Positions 41,736 to 50,921 are shown, numbered from the stretch's first letter. The stretch: 64,000 nucleotides of DNA from Candidatus Hydrogenedentota bacterium (GCA_013359265.1 JABWCD010000027.1:62001-126000), one strand, 5' to 3'. Translations and numbers: made by a program. Notes: generated by a model not told the origin, from the letters alone.

Positions 41736-41758
41736 ATTAATGCGGGTATCGTATAAAA

Positions 41759-41956
41759 TTGACTACACTTGCTGAAATGAAAGCCGCCGTAGACTCCCTG
41801 TCACGCGAAGGCAAACAAGAATTGCTTCGATTCCTCGTTAAGCAATTGTGCGATACCGGCACCCCTCTTCCACCGCCACGCGAGTTCACACGCGGGCAAA
41901 TCAATGCATGGATCGCTGAGGATAAGAGAGGTATGAAGCGGCTACGAATGAAATAA
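41759..41956 (+). CDS. Small hypothetical protein (antitoxin-like)
   Basis: A 65-residue protein starting at TTG 41759. An N-terminal amphipathic helix (TLAEMKAAVDSLSREGKQELLRFL) precedes a Pro-rich linker and a basic tail. This shape is shared by many small addiction-module antitoxins, but no toxin gene follows. The TTG start has no clear ribosome site, so confidence is limited. Confidence 0.5.
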   Translation: MTTLAEMKAAVDSLSREGKQELLRFLVKQLCDTGTPLPPPREFTRGQINAWIAEDKRGMKRLRMK

Positions 41957-42117
41957 CTCTATTAAGCAATCGGTATGGACTGCGGGAAGCCCCCCAACTG
42001 CTACCGAGCCGCGGAATTCAGACTGTCGGATGCGGATGGGCGTGTGGTCCATGCTACTATCGCACAGTCGAAAGCACTCGGGCGGCTGGTCCTATGATAA
42101 AGAGGGGAGGAAGCACG

Positions 42118-42888
42118 ATGATCGACGACAAGCATCCCCTTGACGAGGCTGCCGAGCAAATGCAGGCCGCCGCCGAGAAACCTGTGGCAGACCTGGCGCC
42201 TTCTCCGGACTACTGGGAATTTAAGACGGCGGAGGACGACTCGGTGGGGACCTTTCCTCAGGCAGAGCCCGTGGTAGAAGCCAAGCGCGGGCAGCCGGGT
42301 CACCAATCGTGTGTCGATAGCTTCGGATTTCCTGACCTGCCTGATGGGCTTCCCGCGCAGAAACTCAAAAGGCCGGCAAAATGGACCGACGCGCTTTCCT
42401 TATACGTCTGGAGAGACGGGTATCTACTGAACGAAGCGGCGCTCCAAGTCTTCCGGCAGGTCAACCTGGGCAATTATCGCGAGTATCCCACGACCGTAAC
42501 CGGCGGCAAGCATGACGAACGGGCATACACCTTGGTCTACGTGGACAATTCCATCCCACCCGAGGCTCTCGATTTCGAGCGCTCGGAGTTTTACGTGCAG
42601 GACATGATCTCTATACCGATTGCACCAATCGAAATCGATTCTTATGAGGAGTGGCTGGCGGCGACTAAACAGGCGAGGAATGGCGAACTGGAGGGAGGGG
42701 AAAAGTTTAGTCGCATAGGCTACAAACGGCTCTATTTCCGGCAGGGACAAAGCCCGAACGTCGATCTATTCCACCTCGGTCGTTTGGGCATCCGAAAGTA
42801 CATCTCGTCCAGATTTCGAAGGGCTATTAACGAATCCGGGATTTCGGGATTGCTGATCAAACCCAACCGGCGGTTATTCAATAGCTGA
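42118..42888 (+). CDS. Imm11/DUF1629-like immunity-type protein
   Basis: A 256-residue protein starting at ATG 42118, with GGGAGGAAG upstream. The middle and C-terminal parts resemble the Imm11 (DUF1629) fold of polymorphic-toxin immunity proteins: LLNEAALQVFRQVN, YTLVYVDNSIPPEALDFERS and a closing IGYKRLYFRQ. The N-terminal 80 residues are polar. No toxin or secretion gene is adjacent, so it is an orphan. Its codon use seems somewhat less GC-biased than its neighbours, hinting at acquisition. Confidence 0.55.
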   Translation: MIDDKHPLDEAAEQMQAAAEKPVADLAPSPDYWEFKTAEDDSVGTFPQAEPVVEAKRGQPGHQSCVDSFGFPDLPDGLPAQKLKRPAKWTDALSLYVWRDGYLLNEAALQVFRQVNLGNYREYPTTVTGGKHDERAYTLVYVDNSIPPEALDFERSEFYVQDMISIPIAPIEIDSYEEWLAATKQARNGELEGGEKFSRIGYKRLYFRQGQSPNVDLFHLGRLGIRKYISSRFRRAINESGISGLLIKPNRRLFNS

Positions 42889-43043
42889 TAGGACTATCGG
42901 GAGTGCGGCGGCGGACAGACGCCGCTTTGGCTTTTCGTCGTCATAAGCCTGTGTCTCAATTCGACAATTCCGTTATTGTATGCACTCGCGTTGCGCGTGT
43001 TCCATATTTCCTATACGTCTCATTCTTCCCATCATTCCCATTT

Positions 43044-44234
43044 TCACGAAACAATCCCCGACTTCACCACATCCGTCGCACGCCCCATCACCACCCCCAA
43101 ATCAACCTGCGCCAACGAAGGCGTAGCCGAAACAATCTCTTTCTTCCCATTTGCCGTCAAGATAAACGTGTCCTCGCTCTTCACGCCCACCGCCGAAGGG
43201 TTCCACGCAAATGCCATCCCAAACTCTGTGCCGATACCCGACACCTCGTACACCTTCCTGCGCCAAGCATCATCCAAAATCAAAAACTTCTCACCGGGAC
43301 TTCCCTTGCACGTGCGGCCCGCATAACCCGTCGCGCCGCCCTGATGGTGGTTGTGCCACTCGTTCTCCGGGAACCCAAACTCCTTGTACGCGCGCTGGCA
43401 CGCCGAAAACACGTCGCCCAACGTCGCGCCCGTCCGCGTCGCTTCCTGCATCGCAGCGTCTACCGCGCAAACGCGGTTGTAGGCGTCCGGCACGAACAGC
43501 GGAATATCGCCGACGCGTTTGAACCTTGTCATCGACACGACCAACCCCTCGCGCAGGAAGCACCCAACGACCATTACGTACCCGCGCAACACGCGCTCCT
43601 TCAACGGCCCATCGAGCAGCGGCCCCTGCGTGGGAATCGGATGCCGGTACTTCGTGATTCGCTCGTCCGCGGCGACGAGAAACACCGGCACCTGGCAACG
43701 CCGTTTGAATCCCTCCGCGACGAGTTGCGCCGCGATGTCCGCCTCGCTCATACCCGCCTCAATGCCATCAAGAGTCGTGGTCATCGACTCCGCCGCGAGC
43801 TTGCCCAGCACGCGGTACTTCTCCAACTCCGCCGGTGTCAGCAATGCGCGCAACATCGCGAGTTTGCCGTTTACGTTTTCGCCCAGCGAACCGTCGTCGC
43901 TCACGATCTTCCCGCTGAATTCCTTCTTCACGACATTCGTGGGCGAATCGTCAAACCATAGAAAGTTCTTAATCCCGCACTCGAGCCCCGCGAGTTCCTC
44001 GTCCATCACGCGACCCTGCTCAATCGTGTTGCCGACGTAATACGCGTCGCCGCCTTTCGTCACATACAGCGAATTCGCGCCCAAATCTCCCGCCGTCCAC
44101 ACCCAGTTGCGCTTTCCACCCGTCGCCATCGCAAAATTGTCCGCGCGCGAGATCAGAATGCCATCGAACTTATTGGCGACGAGGAAAGCCTGTACGAGCG
44201 CTATTCGCGTACGGAAAAGATCAATGTAAGTCAT
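43044..44234 (-). CDS. M24 (creatinase/aminopeptidase-fold) protein lacking metal ligands
   Basis: A 396-residue protein with the two-domain creatinase layout; AAGGGG precedes ATG 44234. The C-terminal pita-bread domain keeps the family His (NEWHNHHQGGATGYAGR) and the last Glu (KSEDTFILTANG). The two Asp ligands are missing (MVVGCFLREGLVVSMTRF) and the EP Glu is replaced (FAWNPSAVG). It should therefore be metal-free, like creatinase, or non-enzymatic. Substrate unknown. Confidence 0.78.
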   Translation of the reverse strand: MTYIDLFRTRIALVQAFLVANKFDGILISRADNFAMATGGKRNWVWTAGDLGANSLYVTKGGDAYYVGNTIEQGRVMDEELAGLECGIKNFLWFDDSPTNVVKKEFSGKIVSDDGSLGENVNGKLAMLRALLTPAELEKYRVLGKLAAESMTTTLDGIEAGMSEADIAAQLVAEGFKRRCQVPVFLVAADERITKYRHPIPTQGPLLDGPLKERVLRGYVMVVGCFLREGLVVSMTRFKRVGDIPLFVPDAYNRVCAVDAAMQEATRTGATLGDVFSACQRAYKEFGFPENEWHNHHQGGATGYAGRTCKGSPGEKFLILDDAWRRKVYEVSGIGTEFGMAFAWNPSAVGVKSEDTFILTANGKKEIVSATPSLAQVDLGVVMGRATDVVKSGIVS

Positions 44235-44324
44235 GCATTCCCCTTGTCTACAAGACTCGACGATTTTATTCCACTATCGCCATACTTTACTAATACTAAG
44301 AGCAATTACCCAGACACTCTATGC

Positions 44325-44396
44325 GTCCTATAGGTCCTATAGGTCGCATAGGTCGCATAGGTCCCATAGGTCCTATAGGTCCCATAGGTCCCATAC
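44325..44396. repeat. 9-bp minisatellite, eight units
   Basis: Eight consecutive units of GTCNNATAG/C, mainly GTCCTATAG, GTCGCATAG and GTCCCATAG. It lies between the M24 gene and the glycosyltransferase, in the gene-free gap 44235-44477. Related 9-base units (ATAGGACTT) encode IGLIGLI inside the glycosyltransferase at 35403. Confidence 0.95.
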
Positions 44397-44477
44397 CTCC
44401 CATTGCTCCCATAAACCCCTGCTACTTGCCATTCCCATAGCACTTTCCGGTCGTACTCCATCCAGCGTTGCTGTCGG

Positions 44478-45533
44478 TTACGCCCGCACCTTCTTAAACG
44501 CGCTCAACGTCGCCCACGCGCACTTTTCCCACGTATACTCCCGCGCGCGGCTACGCGCGAACGCGATCTGCCGCCCGCGCTCCGACTTCTCCTCCTGCAG
44601 TGCGCGCTTCACCGCGCCGATAAGCGACGCCACACTCTCGTGGTTGTAGAAGATTGGCAAGGTAGATGCGATCTCCGGCACGCCCCCCACGCGCGGCGCG
44701 ATGATTCGCGCGCCCGCGCGCATCGCTTCAAGAATGGTGATGCACGCGCCCTCGTGCAACGACGCGCTGATAAAAGCATCGCTGTGCTGCAACAACCCCG
44801 CCCGCTGCGGCACCGGACACTGGTGCACGCGCAGCACGCGCGGGCCCCAATCCGCCGGCTCGGTGTGGTCCGGCCTTCCAATGATTACCAAATTGTGCGG
44901 CAGCTCGTCCATCAATTTCTTGAACGCGTCCAGCACAAACGCCAAATGCTCGCGGTGCCGCGTGTCATTGCACGTCACGAGATACGGCTCTTCCGCGATC
45001 GACGGGTTGCTCGCCTCAAACCCCGGGTCCGCCCCCGGCGGCGCCACCACCACCCGGTCCATCGCCACGCCCAACAGCGCCAGCAACCGCCGCCGCATGC
45101 TGTCCGACGGCACGACGATCACCTGCGCCCGCGCGCAGATTTTGCGAAACTCCTTGTTCAGCGACGCCGCGGACCAACGGCTCGCCTTTTCCGGCGACTC
45201 GATGAAGCTCAGGTCCAACACGTACGGAACCACCGGCACCGCCGTCACCTCGCTCGCCGTTTGCAGGGGCGAAAACACCAGGTCCACCTTCGCCGCTTTC
45301 GCCGCGCGGTCGAGGGACTTTTCGACGTTCACCGGCCCCTGCAAATGGTCCGGCGGCCTACCCACGAACACGCGCTCCCACCCCGAAAAAGACCCGTGGT
45401 TTTTCTCGTCCGTAAACAACACAAACTGCGAATCCGGCTGAATCTCCCGCATCCGCACCAGGATATTCCGGAGGTAAACATCCTCCTCGTCATATCCCGG
45501 CTCCAGCCCAAGAATGTTGACGCCAATTCTCAT
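44478..45533 (-). CDS. Family 4 glycosyltransferase
   Basis: A 351-residue GT-B glycosyltransferase. The C-terminal nucleotide-sugar site carries HEGACITILEAMRAGARIIAP, with Glu residues at the usual positions, and VGGVPEIA. The N-terminal half lacks a clear glycine-rich acceptor loop but includes LYVLRN-like and VPYVLDLSFIESP segments. It would transfer a sugar from an activated donor to a lipid- or glycan-acceptor. It stands alone; neighbouring genes do not indicate a pathway. Confidence 0.88.
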   Translation of the reverse strand: MRIGVNILGLEPGYDEEDVYLRNILVRMREIQPDSQFVLFTDEKNHGSFSGWERVFVGRPPDHLQGPVNVEKSLDRAAKAAKVDLVFSPLQTASEVTAVPVVPYVLDLSFIESPEKASRWSAASLNKEFRKICARAQVIVVPSDSMRRRLLALLGVAMDRVVVAPPGADPGFEASNPSIAEEPYLVTCNDTRHREHLAFVLDAFKKLMDELPHNLVIIGRPDHTEPADWGPRVLRVHQCPVPQRAGLLQHSDAFISASLHEGACITILEAMRAGARIIAPRVGGVPEIASTLPIFYNHESVASLIGAVKRALQEEKSERGRQIAFARSRAREYTWEKCAWATLSAFKKVRA

Positions 45534-45808
45534 CGTTACCCAACTTCAGCCGACGCCTACGGTCCGGCCGTCGTAATCGTACTCGTGCCTGCAATCCCAT
45601 GTAGAACACAAAGTCGCTACACCCGCCCAAAGAGGCGGCATTGTAGCAAACGCCCCGCGCCCAATGTCCCATCCTGTCTAAAATCCCGATTGACAACCCG
45701 CCGAATCAGGCAGAGACTAAATCACACGGCGAGTCCGGCCGCGCACCGGGGCGTGCGTCGTGTTGCCGTGGCTCCTGCTCGATGCAAGGCGAGCCCTGGG
45801 AGAACAAA

Positions 45809-47359
45809 GTGTGCAGCAATACTCGTCGCGAGTTTCTCGGCAATGTCGGCCGTGGAATGCTCCTGGCCGGGCTCGGCACAACGTTATCCACGGAACTCGG
45901 ATTGGCAACCGCCGAAGCTGCAGACGCCCCACAGGCCCTGACGTTCGGCGAACTTGAACCGCTTGTCGCCCTGATGCAAGACACCGAACCGGTTAAGCTC
46001 ACAGCGATTCTCGTCGAGAAGCTGAAGTCCGGGACAAGTCTCAAGACGATGGTCGCGGCCGGCGCGTTGGCAAACGCGCGCACCTTCGGCGGACAGGACT
46101 ACGTCGGCTTCCACACCTTCATGGCGCTCGCGCCCGCATACACCATGTCTCAGCAGTTGCCACTCGAACTGCAGCCGCTGCCCGTGCTGAAAGTGTTGTA
46201 TCGAAACGCGGACCGCATTCAGGAATTCGGCGGGCGCGCAAATGAAACGCTGCGTTCCATCGTCGCCGAACCGATTCCCGATGGCGCGGCGCCCGGCGAA
46301 TACCTGCGCGACCTGTCGCGCACCGGCGATATCGAAAAGGCCGACCGTACCTTCGCCAGTTTGTCGAACGCCCCCGTCGGCGAAGCGTTCAACCACCTGC
46401 AGTTCGCCGTCGAAGACGAGGTCGATGTACACCGCGTCGTCCTCGCTTGGCGCGCATGGGACACGCTCGATTTGGCTGGCCAGGAATGGGCGAACTGCCT
46501 CTTGCGTCAGTCGATTCGGTACTGCGCGTCGCGCGAAAAAGACATCCTGGATCGCGGCGGCACGCGCTCATCCATCCGCACCGTGCTGCCCGCGCTGCTC
46601 GACCAATATGACCTGCTCGAAACACCCTTGGGCGATAAATCCGGCGACGACACATGGCTCAACGAATTGGCGACGACGATGTTTCGCGGCACGCGCGACG
46701 AAGCCGCCGCCGCCGTCGCCCAATCGCTGCGCGCCGGCTACTCGCCCGAGTGCATCGGCGAGGCCATGTCCCTCGCCGCGAACATGCTTGTCCTCCACGA
46801 TCCCGGCCGGCCCGACAAATGGGCCAACGCCGACAAACCGGTCGGCAGTTGTCACGGCGACTCGATCGGCGTGCATGCGTCCGACGCCGCAAACGCGTGG
46901 CGCAACATCGCCCGCGTGAGCAATCCGCGAAACACTGTCGCCAGCCTCATCGTCGGCGGATACCACACCGCGGGCGCGAGCCAGTACTCGAACGCGCAAC
47001 CGTATCCCCTTCCCGAACACCTCGCCGAAGTAACGACCACCGACGCCGCCGGCCTGCTGCGCGAAGCCGAAGAGGCAATCCGCGCCAAGGACCAGTTCCG
47101 CGCCGCCGCCACCATGGCGCGCTACGGCGAACTCGGCCACGACGCGAGGCCCGCGTTCGACCTCATGCTCAAGTTCGCCACCAGCGAAGACGGCGCCCTC
47201 CACGCGGAAAAGTACTACCGCACCGCCACCGCCGAGTTCGACGCCATGCGCTCGTCCGTGCGGTGGGGACAAGTCACCGCTCTCGCCCGCGTCACCGCCA
47301 GCGAGTACGGCCACCTATCCCCCGGCTACCAAGCCGCCAAGCAAGTCCTGGGCACGTAA
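45809..47359 (+). CDS. Tat-exported protein of unknown function
   Basis: About 516 residues. I start at GTG 45809 because GGGAG lies six bases upstream; an ATG nine codons earlier has no ribosome site. The Tat signal is NTRREFLGNVGRGMLLAG. The mature protein is helical throughout, with no cofactor motif. Conserved-looking polar blocks include SCHGDSIGVHASDAANAW and FHTFMALAPAY with several His, which could bind metal. I recall Tat proteins of this kind from Planctomycetota-type genomes, but no activity is known to me. Confidence 0.7.
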   Translation: MCSNTRREFLGNVGRGMLLAGLGTTLSTELGLATAEAADAPQALTFGELEPLVALMQDTEPVKLTAILVEKLKSGTSLKTMVAAGALANARTFGGQDYVGFHTFMALAPAYTMSQQLPLELQPLPVLKVLYRNADRIQEFGGRANETLRSIVAEPIPDGAAPGEYLRDLSRTGDIEKADRTFASLSNAPVGEAFNHLQFAVEDEVDVHRVVLAWRAWDTLDLAGQEWANCLLRQSIRYCASREKDILDRGGTRSSIRTVLPALLDQYDLLETPLGDKSGDDTWLNELATTMFRGTRDEAAAAVAQSLRAGYSPECIGEAMSLAANMLVLHDPGRPDKWANADKPVGSCHGDSIGVHASDAANAWRNIARVSNPRNTVASLIVGGYHTAGASQYSNAQPYPLPEHLAEVTTTDAAGLLREAEEAIRAKDQFRAAATMARYGELGHDARPAFDLMLKFATSEDGALHAEKYYRTATAEFDAMRSSVRWGQVTALARVTASEYGHLSPGYQAAKQVLGT

Positions 47360-47462
47360 CCCTGCGACGCGGCAAGCGGAAGGTTCGGCCCTGTTCTTCC
47401 CACAGTCCGACGACGCGCCCGCCTCGAGTACGACTGACCCAAGTGGTTCGTTCCACATGATT

Positions 47463-47796
47463 TACTCGTTACGAAGTTTCCACTTCGTAACGCACTCTTG
47501 AAAAGCTCCGCCTTGATGCCATTGCGACTTGGCCCACCCCAGTGCAACATCCTGGACATATGAAGTGAAGGCATTGCCGCTGTCCCGTTACCGGAGCCCC
47601 GGTGCGGAACGTCGTCATTGCCTGGGGTCTACTCGTTACGAAGCTTCCACTTCGTAACGCACTCTTGAAAAGCTCCGCTTTGATGCCATTGCGACTTGGC
47701 CCACCCCAGTGCAACACGCCGGACATATAAAGTGAAGGCTTTGCCGCTGTTCCGTTACCGGAGCCCCGGTGCGGAACGTCGTCATTGCCCAGGGCC
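47463..47796. repeat. 167-bp tandem duplication with TTCC-loop palindrome
   Basis: Two direct copies, 47463-47629 and 47630-47796, differing at only a few positions. Each starts with a hairpin: arms CGTTACGAAGT (CGTTACGAAGC in copy two) and ACTTCGTAACG around TTCC. AAAAGCTCCGC follows, as in the element at 33202-33320. It fills most of the 510-base gene-free stretch 47360-47869. A TATACT at 47826 may be the -10 of the next gene. Confidence 0.9.
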
Positions 47797-47869
47797 GGAA
47801 GGTTTTATTTGCCGTCCCTGTCTGGTATACTGCTTAGTCGGTTCATCTGCGAGTTAGGGCTGAAATCGA

Positions 47870-48091
47870 ATGAAGCAGCTCAAGGTACATGACGGAGTCG
47901 CGGTCGTCGAGGTGACGGACCCCTTGTTGCTCACCGAAATGGAGAGCGACATGGCGCTGCGCCCATTTCTGGGTCAGCGCATATCGGACACCTGCATAGT
48001 GGTGCAACCTCAGGCCATTCAGGAAGTTACGCGGCGGCTGCAGTCCCTCGGGCATCTGCCAAGAGTCATTGGACCGGCCAACGGCAAGTAG
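47870..48091 (+). CDS. Small helicase-associated (XPB N-terminal-like) domain protein
   Basis: A 73-residue protein. Its pattern, VTDPLLLTEMESDMALRPFL then CIVVQPQAIQEVTRRLQSLG ending in LPRV, resembles the C-terminal part of the XPB/Ssl2 N-terminal helicase-associated domain. The 841-residue protein 245 bases downstream carries the same type of domain. It may be a detached module that works with it. Resemblance is by eye; a profile search is needed to confirm. In the gap 48092-48335 there is a CTTCCTAA-type low-complexity run. Confidence 0.5.
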   Translation: MKQLKVHDGVAVVEVTDPLLLTEMESDMALRPFLGQRISDTCIVVQPQAIQEVTRRLQSLGHLPRVIGPANGK

Positions 48092-48335
48092 TGCGCAGTT
48101 CGCGGGAGTTAGGGCGTAGTTGGATGACGAGCGGGCGGTACACACCAGGAATTGGGAACCCGGGTACGCGTACCGGAAACCGAGTTCCAGGTTCTACAGG
48201 TATGAGCAGGGCTGCAATACATCGGTTTGATTTTGACGCTGTCTCGCTATCTCGTTACTTCCCTCTTTCGCACTCTTCCAGCGTTGCTTCCTCGCTTCCT
48301 AACTTCCTAACTTCCTTACTCGCGAGGGCTTGCCC

Positions 48336-50861
48336 GTGACGCCAATGTTTAGCGTCAAAGAGTGCCTGCGCGGGTACAGCATCGACTCATTGGGTCAAAT
48401 GTGCGACCGCTGGAACCTTGCCGTGTCCAACCCGGCGAACCGGCTGCGCGCCATCGAAAAAGTACTCACAGACCCCCTCCATATTGAAAAGGTCGCAGGG
48501 GAGCTGTCCGCGCCCGAACGGCGCGTACTCGCGCTCATCGCCGAGCGCCCGCAGGTCTCCGCCGGTGACGTGCTGGGCGTGCCCGCCTTGGCGGGAGCGG
48601 AGCCAATGGCCTCCGTATTGCAGTCGCTGGCGACATGGGGCTTCGTTCTGGCCTTGCCGCGAGAACAACACGGCGCGTTCGGCTTCTCCTATTTTGCGCG
48701 TGCGGACCAAAATACAAACGGCATTGCGTTTGCCGCGCTGGACCTCGTGCGCCGCGCACTGCCTCCCGCGCCGCCTCTTGACTTCGCGTTACCGCCGCAG
48801 GCAGATGCGCCCGAAGCGAAAACGCCGGACGCGCCGGCAAATAGACCGGCCCTCGATGCGGCGACGGACGCAATCCTCGAAGTCCTGCGAATCGTCGAAG
48901 TGTTGACCCCGCGCGTGACCGCCACGGGCGAGTTACACAAATCCGACGCTTCGCGCGCGAAAGAACTCGCAGCCGAGAGCGGCCTCTCTCCGGACGCGCT
49001 CGCGCTCGCGCTTATGATGGGACGTCAATCCGGTTGTCTCGACGCAAGAGACGGCCGGCTGGTGGTGACGCAACGGGCGGACCGGTGGTCGGAGTCGAAT
49101 ACCGCCGACCGGGTGCGCGATATGTTCGATGCGTACCTCTCGTCGGAAGACCTATTCGACATTCATTTGTTCTTCCCGCAGATTGAAGGCGCGCTCGATG
49201 AACACCTGCCGGCGGGGTCGCTGCGCCGCACCTACCACAAGGTGCTTGTCTCGCAGTTGCTCGCGTGCTTGCAGCCGGACGCGTGGTATACCTCCGATGC
49301 ATTCGCGGACCTCGTCCGCCGCGCCGACCCAAATGTGTTGTTCAACGAAGAGCGCTGGCGCGCCATTGCCTCCCACACGCACGACCCGTCGCCCGCGTGG
49401 CGCGACCGATCATGGCAGGCGCACGACAAGCGCCTCATCGCCTGGATTATCCAGAGCGTGCTGGGCCGGCTGGGTATGGTCCAGCTCGCGAACGAGGGCC
49501 GCGTATTTCGCCTGACGCCATTGGGCCGTTTTGCGCTCGGCATCGGCGAGGCCCCCGCCGAACCCGAAACAACCGACAACGAAGCCCTCGTTGTGCAACC
49601 GGACTTCGAAGTCATTCTGTATTGCGACAAAAGCACGCCCGTCGTGCGGCGCCGGGTCGACACCTTCTGCGAACGCGTGCGCGGCGGCATTGTCAGCACG
49701 TACCGCTTGACCAAAGACAGCATCTATCGCGGCCTGAAGACCGGCGTCACGTTCGAGCAGTTCACGCAGACGCTCGAACGCCATACGCGCCGCGCGTTGC
49801 CCGCGAACGTCGTCGACCAAATCGCGACGTGGGAGCGCAAAGCGTCTTCCGTTTCGATCTTCACCGGGTGCAAACTGATCGAGTGCCTGAGGGCCGAAGA
49901 CGCCGCGAAGTTGGTCGAGCAATATCCCGAAGCGCGCCGTATCGGCGAAAGATTCGTGTTAACGGTTGCCACCCCGGACGAAATCGCAGCGCGTGTCGAC
50001 TATTCGACGCCCGATCAACGCTGCCTGCTTCAGGATGACGGGCTCGCGCTGCGCGCGCCGTGGGCCACAAGATCGCTGTTTGTGCGGCATCGGCTTGAAG
50101 AAATCGGCGAGGTGACGGAAACGCCCGAAGGCGATCTTGTGTTGGTGTTGAAAAAGGAATGCCTCACGAAGGACGTCGATTGGGGGCTGCATGTCGCGGC
50201 GCTCGATTCGATGGTGGTCGAGCCGCTGGCGCCCCGGTATCGTACGGCGCTGCGCACGTGGAGCGGCGACGCGAACCCGCCGAGCATTCATAACGCGACG
50301 CTCGTGCGATTTGACGACGCGGACATGTGCTCGAGCGCGATGCAGTTGCCGGACCTCGCCCAGCACGTCGAGGGCCGGCTCGGCTTGTACACCGTCGCGT
50401 TGAAGCCGGGGGCCTTGACATCATTCAAGAAGGCGTTGAAGGCGCTTGGCCTTTCGATCGATCGCAGCGAAGGCACGCTCGATGACGGCGCGCCCGAGGA
50501 CTGGGCCGTGCAGTGGGTCGAGTCCCAACGCCCGCCACAGCCGACCACGGAAGACGCGGTGAAAACCGTCGCCGCGGAAAAGTTGGTCTCACCCGACGAC
50601 GACATCCAACTGCCGGCCTATTCGCCTCAGATCATGCGCGAGATCATCCAGGACGCGATTCAGCGCCGGCGTACGTTGTTGCTGCGCTACAAGTCCACGT
50701 GGAGCAACAAGCCGTCGGTGCGCCGCGTGAACCCGGTGACGCTCGATACAGTCGGGCCTGTGCCGTCCTTGAGCGGCTACTGTCACCGCCTCGGCGGCGC
50801 GCGCGTGTTCAAGTTCGCGCAAATCTCCGGTATCCGAGTGCTCGAAGACGAACGGTTCTGA
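48336..50861 (+). CDS. Helicase-associated XPB-N domain protein with C-terminal WYL-like domain
   Basis: An 841-residue protein starting at GTG 48336, seven bases after GAGGG (TTG 48330 and ATG 48345 are alternatives). Residues 415-555 match the XPB/Ssl2 N-terminal domain: ALVVQPDFEVILY, then VSTYRLTKDSIYRGLKTGVTFEQF. The C-terminal 75 residues look like a WYL domain (IQDAIQRRRTLLLRYKS, then VRRVNPVTL). Helicase motor motifs are absent. XPB-N plus WYL proteins are likely DNA-damage or nucleic-acid-responsive regulators. The small domain gene upstream may be its partner. Confidence 0.8.
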   Translation: MTPMFSVKECLRGYSIDSLGQMCDRWNLAVSNPANRLRAIEKVLTDPLHIEKVAGELSAPERRVLALIAERPQVSAGDVLGVPALAGAEPMASVLQSLATWGFVLALPREQHGAFGFSYFARADQNTNGIAFAALDLVRRALPPAPPLDFALPPQADAPEAKTPDAPANRPALDAATDAILEVLRIVEVLTPRVTATGELHKSDASRAKELAAESGLSPDALALALMMGRQSGCLDARDGRLVVTQRADRWSESNTADRVRDMFDAYLSSEDLFDIHLFFPQIEGALDEHLPAGSLRRTYHKVLVSQLLACLQPDAWYTSDAFADLVRRADPNVLFNEERWRAIASHTHDPSPAWRDRSWQAHDKRLIAWIIQSVLGRLGMVQLANEGRVFRLTPLGRFALGIGEAPAEPETTDNEALVVQPDFEVILYCDKSTPVVRRRVDTFCERVRGGIVSTYRLTKDSIYRGLKTGVTFEQFTQTLERHTRRALPANVVDQIATWERKASSVSIFTGCKLIECLRAEDAAKLVEQYPEARRIGERFVLTVATPDEIAARVDYSTPDQRCLLQDDGLALRAPWATRSLFVRHRLEEIGEVTETPEGDLVLVLKKECLTKDVDWGLHVAALDSMVVEPLAPRYRTALRTWSGDANPPSIHNATLVRFDDADMCSSAMQLPDLAQHVEGRLGLYTVALKPGALTSFKKALKALGLSIDRSEGTLDDGAPEDWAVQWVESQRPPQPTTEDAVKTVAAEKLVSPDDDIQLPAYSPQIMREIIQDAIQRRRTLLLRYKSTWSNKPSVRRVNPVTLDTVGPVPSLSGYCHRLGGARVFKFAQISGIRVLEDERF

Positions 50862-50921
50862 GTTGGAAGCGGGCGGTCTTGGTGCCGAGCGCGGATGGCA
50901 CTGCCTCATCGGACCGCGGTT

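Noticed and set aside
44233-44649. Plus-strand frame with repeated YRS/HRS tripeptides
   Set aside because: It is the 9-bp minisatellite read in one frame and overlaps the glycosyltransferase end on the other strand.
47326-47726. Two short minus-strand frames with near-identical peptides
   Set aside because: They are translations of the two copies of the tandem repeat, not genes.
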